Shown here piece by piece: positions 1 to 9,336 of a stretch of DNA of 59,519 nt. A program made the position numbers and the translations under genes. The first letter of the stretch is position 1, and each line of letters starts with the position of its first letter. Origin of the DNA: Gammaproteobacteria bacterium (GTDB lineage Bacteria > Pseudomonadota > Gammaproteobacteria > Steroidobacterales > Steroidobacteraceae); contig JAQGOF010000046.1 in the NCBI GenBank assembly GCA_028293745.1, positions 1 to 59,519 of the forward strand. The letters are read 5' to 3'. Below the pieces are notes generated by a model. That model made no database searches. It saw only the letters and a program-made list of their open reading frames with translations, and was not told the DNA's origin.

Positions 1-7
1 TGTCTTC

Positions 8-1564
8 CTAGTTCCCGGTGGCCATCAAGCCCAGGGCGCGCAGATCGAAGCACGCCAGCTCGGCCAGGGAGGAACGCACCGCACCATGCGGCAAGACTGA
101 CGTCACCCTCCCGTTGGCCTTGGAGGCGAGCTCATGTACGGAGTTGCCACGCCCCTTGAGAGTAACCCGCGCGTTAAGCGGTCCGTCGACGGGCGGGGGA
201 TGGGTGTCACCGCCCGTGTCCTTATCAGGCTCGTCAGGGGACTTGGCGTGTTCGCGAGCCAGCTGACCCAACCTCAGGTTGCTGGCTTTGACATCCACTT
301 CCGCCGCAGGGACATCACGCGTCGCGTCGAACCTCAGCTCACCCGTTATCTTCCCCTCCCGCAAGGCAGCCGACAGAGGCGCAACGACAATACTCCCGTG
401 ATCGAGGGTCACCTTGGCGGCAACGGTGTTCAGCGCGACAGGCCCGGCTTCCAACGCCTGCGCATGAAAGTTGACCACCGTGTCGCTTCGACGCGCTCCG
501 GTCAGGCGAAATGGAGTGTCAGGAAGCAGTCGCTGCCCCGCGACAGGCTTTGGGGCCCGCCCGGCCGCTCGCCGGCCGAGGTCCGAAACCCGCAACAACT
601 GTGAGCGCAGATCGGCTTCAACATGCGAAGGCAATGATAATTTGACATCGATCGACACGGTCCCGCGCATGTCACTATGCCCGGAGGTGGCATCCAGATC
701 GGTGAACTGCATGCGAAGTCCTTGCCGCGCGACCTTGCCTGACAAATGGTAGGTACCGGTGTCCGGAAGCTTCAACCCTGTCAGGAAGTAGAGATCTTTC
801 ATGTCCTCGCCAGCCGCCTCAAACGTCGCATCCAGCATCTGGAAGTTGAACGGGTGCGGCAGTACACCTTGGCCGGTCAGGCGGCTTCCGCTGGAGTCCT
901 CCGTAAACTCAAACCGATAGGGCTGGTCGCGCGCGACGGTTGCGAGCGGGTCACTGTTGACGGTGAAGTTGGCTTCCCGGCCGTTCAGCTCACCGGCGCC
1001 CTGGATTCGCAGTGGAGGCCGTAAACTCTGCCCAGGCAGGTCTTGCGCTGAAACCGTACCGTCGAACTCGAGATGTCGGCGCCGGTCGTCCAGGTGAACG
1101 CGTGCATTCGGCATCGACAGGCTCCGAATCAGCGGCGGACCGGTACCCAGGCCGGAGATACCAGGGTCATGCAACTGCCAATTGGCGCGCAAGTTCTCGT
1201 CGCGCAACAGATAGAGCGTCGCCTGCTGCATTTCGAGCCTGCGAATAGCCAACCGGGGCAGATCGAAAGTCAGGGCCAGATGTCCGATTTCGGCCGTGGT
1301 TCCCGATGACGTCCAGGGAGGATTGCCGATGGTGACCTGCTCGGCAACGATCCGGGGATGCACAGAGAAAAGGTACATGTCGAACTTCCCGTCGACTCGT
1401 ACCTGCCGCCCCGAGTGAGTTTCCACATACCGGATAACCGGACCGCGCAAATGACTGGAGAGAATCAGAACAGCCGCCGCCAGGACGGCCAACAGCGCAA
1501 CCAGGAGGGCCAGCGTCCTGAGGGTCAACTTCAGCCACCGGCGCGCGTCCCAAGAAGCTTCCAT
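8..1564 (-). CDS. AsmA family protein, C-terminally short
   Basis: 518-residue envelope protein of the AsmA family, whose members are inner-membrane anchored and act in outer-membrane lipid or protein homeostasis. Residues about 13-35 form one transmembrane helix after a short basic N-terminus; the rest is predicted periplasmic, with the family's typical alternating beta-rich pattern and a Pro/Asp/Thr-rich linker near residues 440-460. The protein stops just after a segment resembling the start of the AsmA C-terminal domain (SSLAELACFDLRALGL), whereas relatives normally run on for roughly 100-200 further residues. The stop (complement of 8-10) is close to the window edge, so a nonsense change or frameshift cannot be separated from a natural end. 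Its start codon lies head to head with the LuxR-type regulator gene. Confidence 0.8.
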   Translation of the reverse strand: MEASWDARRWLKLTLRTLALLVALLAVLAAAVLILSSHLRGPVIRYVETHSGRQVRVDGKFDMYLFSVHPRIVAEQVTIGNPPWTSSGTTAEIGHLALTFDLPRLAIRRLEMQQATLYLLRDENLRANWQLHDPGISGLGTGPPLIRSLSMPNARVHLDDRRRHLEFDGTVSAQDLPGQSLRPPLRIQGAGELNGREANFTVNSDPLATVARDQPYRFEFTEDSSGSRLTGQGVLPHPFNFQMLDATFEAAGEDMKDLYFLTGLKLPDTGTYHLSGKVARQGLRMQFTDLDATSGHSDMRGTVSIDVKLSLPSHVEADLRSQLLRVSDLGRRAAGRAPKPVAGQRLLPDTPFRLTGARRSDTVVNFHAQALEAGPVALNTVAAKVTLDHGSIVVAPLSAALREGKITGELRFDATRDVPAAEVDVKASNLRLGQLAREHAKSPDEPDKDTGGDTHPPPVDGPLNARVTLKGRGNSVHELASKANGRVTSVLPHGAVRSSLAELACFDLRALGLMATGN

Positions 1565-1604
1565 GACCCCATTAACGCATGAAATCGTCGTATGCTCTCA
1601 TCGC

Positions 1605-4178
1605 ATGGAGCTCCTCGAACGCGAACAGTCCCTGACGGATCTGACCCGGTGGCTCGAGGCTGCAGCGGGCGGCGGGTGCATTGCGCTCGTCAGTGGCGAG
1701 GCCGGTATCGGTAAAACTTCACTGCTGCAGGAGTTCTCGAAGCGCCAGCGCCAGGCTCGAGTCCTGTGGGGGGCCTGTGACGCGCTCTTCACCCCTCGGC
1801 CCCTCGCCCCTCTGTACGACATTGCCCGACAGACCCAGGGTGTCTTGTTGGCAGCCATGGATTCCGGCGCAACGCGCGACCAGATATTCACGGCCGCGCT
1901 AGATGAATTGGAACGAAGGGCGGCCTCGCTTGTTGTCTTCGAGGACGTGCACTGGGCGGATGAAGCCACGCTTGATCTGCTGAAATTCCTTGGCCGCCGG
2001 ATCCAGCGCACGAGGGCCATGCTCGCGATAACCTATCGCGACGACGAAGTGGGCTCACGACATCCGCTACGCTTCGTCATTGGCGATTTCCCGCGGGCCA
2101 GCACGCACAGAACCCCGTTGTTACCTCTTTCGCGGCCCGCCGTCGAACAGCTGGCGCGCCAGGCCGGCCGACCTCTGAAGGATCTTTACGGCATCACCGG
2201 CGGGAATCCGTTGTTCGTGACCGAAGCGCTGGCCGGAGCGGCCGACACCGTGCCCGTTACGGTGCGCGATGCAGTCCTCGCCCGCGCCGCGCGACTGTCA
2301 CCCGCTGCGCGCGAGATCGCAGAGCTCGTCAGTGTCATCCCCGGCAAAACGGAGGTCTGGCTGTTGGAACAGGCCCACTGCCTGGATGAGGCGGGCATCG
2401 AAGGTTGTCTGAGCATCGGCATGGTCCGTGGCGAGGACGGATCGCTCGCCTTTCGACATGAGCTCGCGCGCCGCGCTTTTGGGGATTCGCTGTCGCAAGC
2501 CCGTCAACAGGGTCTACACGTCAGGGTGCTCTCGATTCTTGCGCAACGACCGGGTACTCCATTGGCCCGCCTGGCCCACCACGCCGATGGTGCGGGAAGC
2601 GCGCGGGATGTGTTGCGCTTTGCACCACTGGCTGGCTCAAATGCGGCAGCAATTGGCGCGCATTGCGAAGCGGCCGCCCATTATCGTGTTGCGCTTCGAC
2701 GTGCCGATGGACTGGCGCCGCGTGAACGGGCGCTGCTGGAGGAGCAATACTCGTACGAGTGTTACCTGACGGATCAGGGCGAGCAAGCCATTGAGGCTCG
2801 CCGTTCCTCGCTTGAGCTCTGGCGTGCCGCGGGCGACCGCCTCAGGGAAGGCGACACGTTGCGGTGGTTGTCCCGGCTGAGCTGGTTTGTCGGGCGCCGG
2901 ACGGAAGCCGACCGGTATGCGGCCGAGGCCATCGCTGCGCTGGAATCATTGCCTCCGGGCCCGGAGCTCGCCATGGCCTACAGCAACCGCAGTCAGCTCG
3001 ACATGCTGGCTCACGACGTCGCCCCCGCAATCGAGTGGGCACAGCGGACCATCAAGTTGGCCGAAGCGCTGGGACGCAGCGACATCCTGAGTCATGCACT
3101 CAACAACCTGGGCTCGGCGCGGCTCATTGCGGACGAGCCGGGAGGCCGCGACGATCTCGAGCGAAGCCTGCAGATTGCGCTGGCGGGTGACTTTCAGGAA
3201 CACGCGGCGCGCGCCTATACCAACCTTGCGTCGATGTCAGTCTCTTTGCGCGACTACGCGCGAAGCGCCCGCTACCTGTGCGATGGAATCGCGTACTGTG
3301 ACGATCACGACCTGGACGCGTGGCGCTTGTACATGCTCTCCTGGAGAGCGCGGGCGCGGTTCGAACAGGTTGAGTGGGATCGCGCCGGCGAAGATGCGGA
3401 AGCTGTGTTGCGGGACCCTCGCACAGCGCCTATCAGCCGCGTTACGGCACTGACAGTTCTCGGCCACATGCGAATCCGGCGCGGCGATCCCGACTCCAGA
3501 TCCCCCCTGGAAGAAGCACGCGCCCTGGTCTCGGATATCCGGGAAACACAGCGCATCGCGCCGCTCGCTTCGGCATTCGCCGATGCTGCGTGGCTCGTCG
3601 CAGACCGCGAGGGTGTCGTTCGAGAGGTGCAGGCCGCATACGAGCTGTCGCGTGAGCAGCGCGATCCCTGGGGCAAAGGCATGTTGGCAATCTGGCTGTG
3701 GCGCGCGGGTTCCCTGCAACAGATACCAACAGATATCGCGCTACCCTATGTTTTGGAGATCGCGCACGACTGGCAAGGCGCGGCGCGCGCTTGGAAGGAC
3801 TTAGGCTGCCCCTACGAGCGGGCCAACATGCTCGCCTGGTATGGAGGCGAGGCCGAGCAGCGCGAGGCTCTCGCCATGTTCGAGCAAATGGGGGCGACAC
3901 CGGCTGCACAAGCCCTTCGCAAACAGATGCGCGCCCGAGGCGTGCAAGGCATTCCTCGAGGTTCGCGCACGTCTACCCGGCTCGATCCGCATGGGCTCAC
4001 CCGGCGAGAGGTTGAGATCCTGAGCCTGCTGTCCGAAGGTTTACGCAACGCCGCGATTGCCAAGCGCCTGTTCCTGTCTACAAAAACGGTTGACCATCAC
4101 GTCTCGGCGATTCTGACCAAGCTGGGCGTGCCATCGCGCGCAGAAGCGGTCGCGATGGCACGCAAACTCCCGGGGTGA
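1605..4178 (+). CDS. Large ATP-binding LuxR-family transcriptional regulator (LAL/MalT-like)
   Basis: 857 residues. An N-terminal AAA/STAND ATPase has a Walker A motif at residues 31-38 (GEAGIGKT) and a Walker B region LVVFEDVHWADE near 105-116. A long helical TPR-like middle follows (about 330-780). The C-terminal 60 residues are a LuxR helix-turn-helix (LTRREVEILSLLSEGL, then STKTVDHHVSAILTKLG). Such proteins are ligand- and ATP-gated transcription activators. An upstream in-frame ATG at 1563 would overlap the start codon of the divergent AsmA gene, and homology starts at MELLEREQSL, so the ATG at 1605 is preferred. Its target is unknown; the divergent AsmA gene is the nearest candidate. 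Confidence 0.9.
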   Translation: MELLEREQSLTDLTRWLEAAAGGGCIALVSGEAGIGKTSLLQEFSKRQRQARVLWGACDALFTPRPLAPLYDIARQTQGVLLAAMDSGATRDQIFTAALDELERRAASLVVFEDVHWADEATLDLLKFLGRRIQRTRAMLAITYRDDEVGSRHPLRFVIGDFPRASTHRTPLLPLSRPAVEQLARQAGRPLKDLYGITGGNPLFVTEALAGAADTVPVTVRDAVLARAARLSPAAREIAELVSVIPGKTEVWLLEQAHCLDEAGIEGCLSIGMVRGEDGSLAFRHELARRAFGDSLSQARQQGLHVRVLSILAQRPGTPLARLAHHADGAGSARDVLRFAPLAGSNAAAIGAHCEAAAHYRVALRRADGLAPRERALLEEQYSYECYLTDQGEQAIEARRSSLELWRAAGDRLREGDTLRWLSRLSWFVGRRTEADRYAAEAIAALESLPPGPELAMAYSNRSQLDMLAHDVAPAIEWAQRTIKLAEALGRSDILSHALNNLGSARLIADEPGGRDDLERSLQIALAGDFQEHAARAYTNLASMSVSLRDYARSARYLCDGIAYCDDHDLDAWRLYMLSWRARARFEQVEWDRAGEDAEAVLRDPRTAPISRVTALTVLGHMRIRRGDPDSRSPLEEARALVSDIRETQRIAPLASAFADAAWLVADREGVVREVQAAYELSREQRDPWGKGMLAIWLWRAGSLQQIPTDIALPYVLEIAHDWQGAARAWKDLGCPYERANMLAWYGGEAEQREALAMFEQMGATPAAQALRKQMRARGVQGIPRGSRTSTRLDPHGLTRREVEILSLLSEGLRNAAIAKRLFLSTKTVDHHVSAILTKLGVPSRAEAVAMARKLPG

Positions 4179-4187
4179 GTTTCAGGC

Positions 4188-4835
4188 TTACCTGGCCGCG
4201 GTGGCTTCCCGGGCCGCTGTGGCGTTTGGTACTTCGGTGACCTTGTCGACTGGGATTCCGTTGGCCTTCGCAGCTGCACGGACCGCAGCCTCGTCAGCCG
4301 CGTTATAGACGCAGTAGGTCCTGGTCTTGCCGGAGTTGGCGTAGGACGTGACCCATTGCGCGCCATACTTGGCGTTGGTTGCATTGACTTTCGACTTGGC
4401 GCTCGAATCCAGACCATCGAGTGCGCCAGCCGGAAAAGTGCGCTCGATCATGTAGCGATGCATCCCCGCCGGCAGCTTGCCCGAACGCGCGTCACTCTCC
4501 GAGTCCAGATCAACCGGCGCCTCATCGACGTGGATCAGCGCCAGCTTGTTGAGTGCGGCAGCCTTGCGAATGGCCTCTTCGTTGGGCGCCTCATACAAGG
4601 AGTACGTCTTGGCCTTGTCCGCAGTGGAATACGATCGCAACCAATGCACACCGAGCGATGCCTCGTTGGCTTTGGCCTTGCCGTGGCTGTTCGGCGGCGA
4701 GGTGCTCTCGACTACATAGCGGTGGACGGGGTCATTTGAGGCCGAAGGCGCCGCCGCCGTGTTGGCTGTGGAGTCAACTGCGAAGGCCGGGGCAACAGTC
4801 AGCGTTGCAATTGCAGCGAGTAAGGGCAACTTCAT
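4188..4835 (-). CDS. Secreted tandem DUF4242 protein
   Basis: 215 residues with a clear signal peptide (MKLPLLAAIATLTVAPAFA, cleavage after AFA about residue 19), so probably periplasmic. Two copies of a DUF4242 (SCO4226-type, reported nickel-binding) ferredoxin-like unit are visible: one beginning near HRYVVEST and one near HRYMIERTFP. Each ends in a Y-ylYeApneeaiR-like strand and helix (YSLYEAPNEEAIR; YCVYNAADEAAVR). The C-terminus is a short Ala/Thr-rich tail. The gene converges on the LuxR regulator with a 9-bp gap and no obvious terminator hairpin. Metal binding is inferred from the family; the physiological role is unknown. Confidence 0.8.
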   Translation of the reverse strand: MKLPLLAAIATLTVAPAFAVDSTANTAAAPSASNDPVHRYVVESTSPPNSHGKAKANEASLGVHWLRSYSTADKAKTYSLYEAPNEEAIRKAAALNKLALIHVDEAPVDLDSESDARSGKLPAGMHRYMIERTFPAGALDGLDSSAKSKVNATNAKYGAQWVTSYANSGKTRTYCVYNAADEAAVRAAAKANGIPVDKVTEVPNATAAREATAAR

Positions 4836-4918
4836 CGTAAATCTCCGTAAGGCGTTTTAGGGACGACTGCAGCCGAGGATGCCCGCGGGCAAGCGTGACC
4901 GAATCCGGATAATTACCT

Positions 4919-4945
4919 AATTTGGGTGATAGACCTACCCAAATT
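4919..4945. promoter_or_regulatory. Perfect 9-bp inverted repeat, candidate operator
   Basis: Arms AATTTGGGT (4919-4927) and ACCCAAATT (4937-4945) are perfectly complementary with a 9-nt spacer. The site lies in the roughly 130-bp divergent region between the DUF4242 gene and the ferritin-like gene, the only AT-rich patch there. Two 9-bp half sites with an 18-bp centre-to-centre distance fit a dimeric regulator site better than a terminator, because no T-tract follows. The regulator is not identified. Confidence 0.45.
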
Positions 4946-4965
4946 GCCCCGAGACCTCCCGCAAG

Positions 4966-5622
4966 GTGATGGCTGCAGCGCAACTGGAGTCTGATGCGCA
5001 GCTGCGCAAGGCCATCGAGCTGCAGGGCTTCGAAGAGGATCGCCACGCCCGCTTGTTGGCGGCGCTCACCGCTCGCTACCGGATCCCCATCCAGACACCG
5101 CCCCCGTTTCAGTCGAGCTCGCTGGAGAATGACTTCCTGACCGCAGGCTTCGGCGAGTGTTTCGATTCTTTCTTTGCCTTCGGCCTGATTGCCATCGCGA
5201 GCGAGTCGGGCTATTTCACCCGCGAACTGATCAGGATCTTCGAGCCCGTGGTGCAGGAAGAAGCGCGGCACATCCTGTTCTTCGTCAACTGGGTGAAGTA
5301 CCGGCGCAGGCAGCTTCCCTGGTGGAAACGGCCCGCATTCCGCGCGCGCTGCGGCTGGCTCATTCTCAAGCAGATTGCGAGCCGGGCGAAAACGGCAAAG
5401 ACCATGGGCGGTGCGGACAACGGCGCGGCCAGCTCCGCCGACAATTTCACCCTGAGCGCCCACAAGGACCTGGGCCCGGACCTCACGCTGCATGCTCTTT
5501 TGGGTCGCTGCCTCGCCGAGAACGAGCGGCGGATGACGCCCTACGATGTGCGCCTTCTGCGTCCCCGGCTGGTTCCAACCATTGCTCGCCTGCTCTACCG
5601 TCTGCTGCCGTCGAGTATTTGA
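4966..5622 (+). CDS. Ferritin-like domain protein, apparently lacking its first helix
   Basis: 218 residues (GTG at 4966; ATG at 4969 is equally possible). Two Glu-x-x-His-type metal-ligand helices are visible: FEEDRHARLL near residue 25 and QEEARHILFF near residue 98, as expected for two of the four helices of a diiron ferritin-like fold. A basic stretch (KYRRRQLPWWKRP) follows. The frame is open only from 4933 and the protein begins almost inside the first E-x-x-H helix. The helix that normally supplies the first glutamate is therefore missing, through truncation or a wrong start. The 3' end overlaps the convergent ATP-grasp gene by 28 bp. Confidence 0.6.
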   Translation: MMAAAQLESDAQLRKAIELQGFEEDRHARLLAALTARYRIPIQTPPPFQSSSLENDFLTAGFGECFDSFFAFGLIAIASESGYFTRELIRIFEPVVQEEARHILFFVNWVKYRRRQLPWWKRPAFRARCGWLILKQIASRAKTAKTMGGADNGAASSADNFTLSAHKDLGPDLTLHALLGRCLAENERRMTPYDVRLLRPRLVPTIARLLYRLLPSSI

Positions 5623-6998
5623 CTGCGCCTGCGCTGCGCCACCGCGGCCGCGATGTACGGCCTGATGAGGCTGCCTGGATGGCGCAGCTGCCGCAGGTTG
5701 GCCAACAACATCGGCAGCGGATCGTCCCAATGACCCAACATCGGAATGACTCTCGTTGCGGTTACCGCATCAGGCTCGCTCTCGTCGGCTGACCGCACGC
5801 CCAACAACGCGTTGATGAACCGGCTGATGGTGTACGGAATCGGCAGCCGGCACTCGATGCCTTTCGGGGGTGCAGCCATCAGGGGTACAGCTAAGGGCCG
5901 TGGATTCCCGATGACAGCCCCTGCCGTCAACGGCCGGAGCGTCGATTCAAACCACAGCCATGGCAGGTCATTGCCGAGTGCGATGTCCAGGTCGATGAAA
6001 CCGAACGCGCGCGGGTTGAGATCGATGGCCAGCAGCTCGGTGCCGGACTCGAGCAGCTCCAGCTCGAAAATCCCGCAGGAAACCAACTTGTCCACCGTTT
6101 CCAGCCCACGGGACAGGATGCGCGCATCGGCAGCGCTGACCTGGGAAGTACTGATCCCGGTATCGGGCGGCCATTGCCGCCGCTTGCACGACAGGGACGC
6201 GGCAATGATACCGCCGTCCGGATCCTTGTAGCCGCTGACGCTGAATACACGCGTGCGCGCCGATGGAACATATTTCTGGAGCAACGGCCACACCAGCTCG
6301 GGATACCGCTCCGCAAGCGATTCGCGACCCGGCGAAATCTCGTACGGCCGGTAATATTCGCGCAGCTCGCGCAGGTCATTCACGACCCTGCCGCGCTCAT
6401 CTCCAACCACCAGATGCGACTTCGGCTTCATCATCAGCGGGAAACCCAGCCGCTCGGCAGTCGCAACGCCGGCACGTGCATCATCCGGGGCCTCAGTGAC
6501 CGGAACAGCCTGCCCCGTCCGCGCGCAGGCAGCTCCAAAGCGTGTCTTGATCACGGCCCTTTCCAACTCGACGAGAGCTGGAATGGTCCTGCGCACCTCG
6601 GGCGCGAAGTCTTCGCGCAACATCGAAACATAAAACGCAATAAGATCGGTCGTGGGCGCGACACGTTGGATCTCCCCGGAGCGGACTCGCCGCCGCAGCC
6701 ACGGGAGAAAGCGGTCGGCATCCTCCACGGGCGGGCATGTAGCCCGGCGCGAAGCATAACGAGACCAACGTCCGGCGCCACTGCCATAGAAATGCAGCGG
6801 CACACCCCGTGATCCCAGGGAAACTGCAAAGGACAGTGTGGGTGAGCCGAAATTGTCGATCAGCGCAACGGGCGGGGCTGTAACCGGCAGCGGCGGTGGC
6901 TGCGCAAATGTCTGCGTGCGCGCAGGCCGGGTCCCCTCGGATGGAGACGCCGATTGAGCTCCTCCGTGAGCCACCTTTTGGACGGGAACCTGAACCAT
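5595..6998 (-). CDS. ATP-grasp family ligase-like protein
   Basis: About 467 residues from the ATG at 6998 (a TTG at 7016 would add six residues). A low-complexity Pro/Thr-rich N-terminus precedes a pre-ATP-grasp Rossmann segment starting at VALIDNFGSPTLSFAVSLG. ATP-grasp hallmarks follow: a lysine strand PLMMKPKSHLV, a Q-K-Y strand LLQKYVPS, and the acidic metal-binding strand ending ELLAIDLNPRAFGF. Members join a carboxylate to an amine or other nucleophile via an acyl-phosphate; the substrate here is not predictable. It is transcribed divergently from a second ATP-grasp gene about 80 bp away, suggesting shared control and linked roles. Confidence 0.75.
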   Translation of the reverse strand: MVQVPVQKVAHGGAQSASPSEGTRPARTQTFAQPPPLPVTAPPVALIDNFGSPTLSFAVSLGSRGVPLHFYGSGAGRWSRYASRRATCPPVEDADRFLPWLRRRVRSGEIQRVAPTTDLIAFYVSMLREDFAPEVRRTIPALVELERAVIKTRFGAACARTGQAVPVTEAPDDARAGVATAERLGFPLMMKPKSHLVVGDERGRVVNDLRELREYYRPYEISPGRESLAERYPELVWPLLQKYVPSARTRVFSVSGYKDPDGGIIAASLSCKRRQWPPDTGISTSQVSAADARILSRGLETVDKLVSCGIFELELLESGTELLAIDLNPRAFGFIDLDIALGNDLPWLWFESTLRPLTAGAVIGNPRPLAVPLMAAPPKGIECRLPIPYTISRFINALLGVRSADESEPDAVTATRVIPMLGHWDDPLPMLLANLRQLRHPGSLIRPYIAAAVAQRRRSQILDGSRR

Positions 6999-7080
6999 CT
7001 GCGCGAGTATCAACAATAGGGCGCGCTGGCACTAGGTAATAGACGACAATCTGTGAACTGAGAACTGAGGCAACGACGCA

Positions 7081-9336
7081 GTGTCGGTCCCGATACACCC
7101 TACAGCGTTTATGGGTACTCAGAGCATAGTCGGCGCGCTGCGTGCCTCGAAACGGCCGGCACGCGGACCAGGGTCCTCGAATGCCGAAACCGAGTATCTG
7201 ATCCAGGACCCGCATCACGAATACGCGGCCCGGTTCATCGAGCAGCTCTACAGCACCTTCGGCTACCGTGCGGTCTGCTTCTACACCGACCGGCGCGAGC
7301 GTCTCTTCCACCAACCCGAATATCCCGTCCTGCGTTCGCAATGCGTCGCGGCATCCTATGATGTCAGCGCTCGCGACCTGTCGAGATTCTCGGCTCACGT
7401 TGCATCGGCCCACAGCATCGCCGCGGTGATTCCTTTCAACGAGCCGACAGTGGCACCGGCAGTTGAGCTCGCGCGCCTGTTGGGTCTCGGTTGGGCGCAG
7501 CCGGATGTCATGCGCCGGTTCCACGACAAGTTCTCACTCAAGGACTACATCCGCACCAATCATCCCGACGTGCGCATGAACGCCTCGCGGCGCGCGGAAT
7601 CCGTCGCGGAAGTGCTGGCGGCCCGGCGCGATCCCGCCTACCGGCGCTTCGTTCTGAAGCCCAACAATGGCTTCGGAAATCGCAGCATAGGTTTGTTCGA
7701 CGAAGCGACTGACGCGCGCGTGCTCGAATCATTCCTCGGCCGCCTGCAGGGCACACCCGTCGTAATGGAACAATACATCGACGGGGATGAATACTTCATC
7801 AATGGACAAGTGGACGATCGCGGGGAAGTATGCGTAGTTGCAATATTCGAATACGTGCGTGTGCCTGCGAACGGCCGGCACAACATCGATTCGGAAACAC
7901 TGCTGGTGCCTCATCGCGACCCGCGGTTCGCGGAGCTCGCCGCGTATGCGCAGCAGGTCGTGCGGGCGACCGAGCTGCGAAGAAGTCCCTTTCATCTGGA
8001 ATTGAAGGTAAACGACCGAGGTCCGTGTCTCATTGAAGTAGGCGCGCGTCTCGCAGGGCACGGCAACGCATTCCTGTGCGAGGAGCTCCACGGCCCGCAA
8101 CTCGATCTGTTCGCGCTGGCGGCCCACTACTATCTCGAGGCCGATGACATCGGCCCCATCCCGCTGGATTGGGATACGTATGACGCGCACGCCGTCCGCT
8201 ATGTTCACGGTGTCGCCGAGCGACATGAGCGCATCTATCGACTCGAAGGCGTGCGCGAAGTCGAGTCACTGCCCGAATTCCACAAGTGGGTGAAGAGACC
8301 CGCCATCGGCACCTACGTGCAGCCTACGCGCGATCTTCTGAGCATGCCCTTCAGCCTGATCCTCAAGGGCGCGACGCAGGAACAATTGACGGCTGTCGCA
8401 GCGAAAGTCCGACAGATTCTGCACATCAACCGCTCGGTGGGGGCAGTGCGACGGGCATTCGTTTCGGCCAACTCTCAGGCGCAGCGCTACGCGCGCGCGG
8501 CGCGCATTCGTGTCGCAACTCTTTCCGCAACACCGCAAGGGGTCATCGAGCCGATCTCACCGAATGTCTCGGTGCGGGGACTCGCGCGCAACGCACGTGG
8601 CTTCGTTCGCCGCAGCATCGAACGAGTAGCGCGGAAATTGCAGTTGCTGGAGATCGGGATGTCGCGGCGCGCGTCCCCCGCGGCGCCTGATTCGCCCGAG
8701 CGAAACGAAGCTGTGGTGCAGTGGGCGCGGCAATACCTCGGACGACCCCACCCGAAGTTGGGGCGCTCGGGCGCGATCTGTCCGTTCGTGCGCCCGACCA
8801 TCGATCTCGACCAGTTCGTCGTGAAGCACTACGACAGTGTGGATGGCACCAACATCCATGTTCTGAGACAAATCGTTCTGCAGGAATCGCGGTCTTTCCG
8901 CAAGACGTTTCCGCGCACCGCGCCCAATGGAATGCTGGCGAGTGTGGTACTGGTCTTCCCGCACATCACGGCCGCCCATTTCCTGGCGCTCGATTACCTG
9001 CACGATGAGCTCAAGACTCACCTGATAGTAAAGCACGAATTGATGTCCTCGCCGTTCCATCCGCGAAGCATCAAGCCCTCGGTTTCCAACCCGGAATTCC
9101 CGGTGTTCCGCGCGCCCTTCCCCATGCTCGCTGTCCGTCACATCGACGTCCGCGACATCGCCTTCGTTGGAACCAACGAGCGTGCCTTCAAGCGCTACCA
9201 CGCCTTGTTCTCGAAATTGTTCGAACGCGGTGCCGTGTCGAACGAGTTCGGGCACGTCAGTGGTTATACCCAGGCGTGCGAGCGGTTCGGGTTTCAGGTG
9301 GCGAACGGACTGTCAGCGGCGCAAGCCGACATTTGA
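7081..9336 (+). CDS. ATP-grasp protein fused to a DUF6875-like domain
   Basis: 751 residues with a GTG start preceded by a GAGG ribosome-binding site. Residues about 40-310 form an ATP-grasp module: lysine strand FVLKPNNGFGNRS, E-Q-Y strand VVMEQYIDGDEYF, and the metal-binding strand CLIEVGARLAGHG. Residues about 545-740 resemble the DUF6875 domain, with W-A-x-x-Y-L-x-x-P-H-x-x-L-G-R-x-G at its start and CPFVRPTID shortly after; the function of that domain is unknown. The two parts are joined by a basic, Ala/Arg-rich linker. The gene diverges from another ATP-grasp gene, with a short shared promoter region (6999-7080). A role in making a small amide or peptide-like metabolite is inference. 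Confidence 0.75.
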   Translation: MSVPIHPTAFMGTQSIVGALRASKRPARGPGSSNAETEYLIQDPHHEYAARFIEQLYSTFGYRAVCFYTDRRERLFHQPEYPVLRSQCVAASYDVSARDLSRFSAHVASAHSIAAVIPFNEPTVAPAVELARLLGLGWAQPDVMRRFHDKFSLKDYIRTNHPDVRMNASRRAESVAEVLAARRDPAYRRFVLKPNNGFGNRSIGLFDEATDARVLESFLGRLQGTPVVMEQYIDGDEYFINGQVDDRGEVCVVAIFEYVRVPANGRHNIDSETLLVPHRDPRFAELAAYAQQVVRATELRRSPFHLELKVNDRGPCLIEVGARLAGHGNAFLCEELHGPQLDLFALAAHYYLEADDIGPIPLDWDTYDAHAVRYVHGVAERHERIYRLEGVREVESLPEFHKWVKRPAIGTYVQPTRDLLSMPFSLILKGATQEQLTAVAAKVRQILHINRSVGAVRRAFVSANSQAQRYARAARIRVATLSATPQGVIEPISPNVSVRGLARNARGFVRRSIERVARKLQLLEIGMSRRASPAAPDSPERNEAVVQWARQYLGRPHPKLGRSGAICPFVRPTIDLDQFVVKHYDSVDGTNIHVLRQIVLQESRSFRKTFPRTAPNGMLASVVLVFPHITAAHFLALDYLHDELKTHLIVKHELMSSPFHPRSIKPSVSNPEFPVFRAPFPMLAVRHIDVRDIAFVGTNERAFKRYHALFSKLFERGAVSNEFGHVSGYTQACERFGFQVANGLSAAQADI

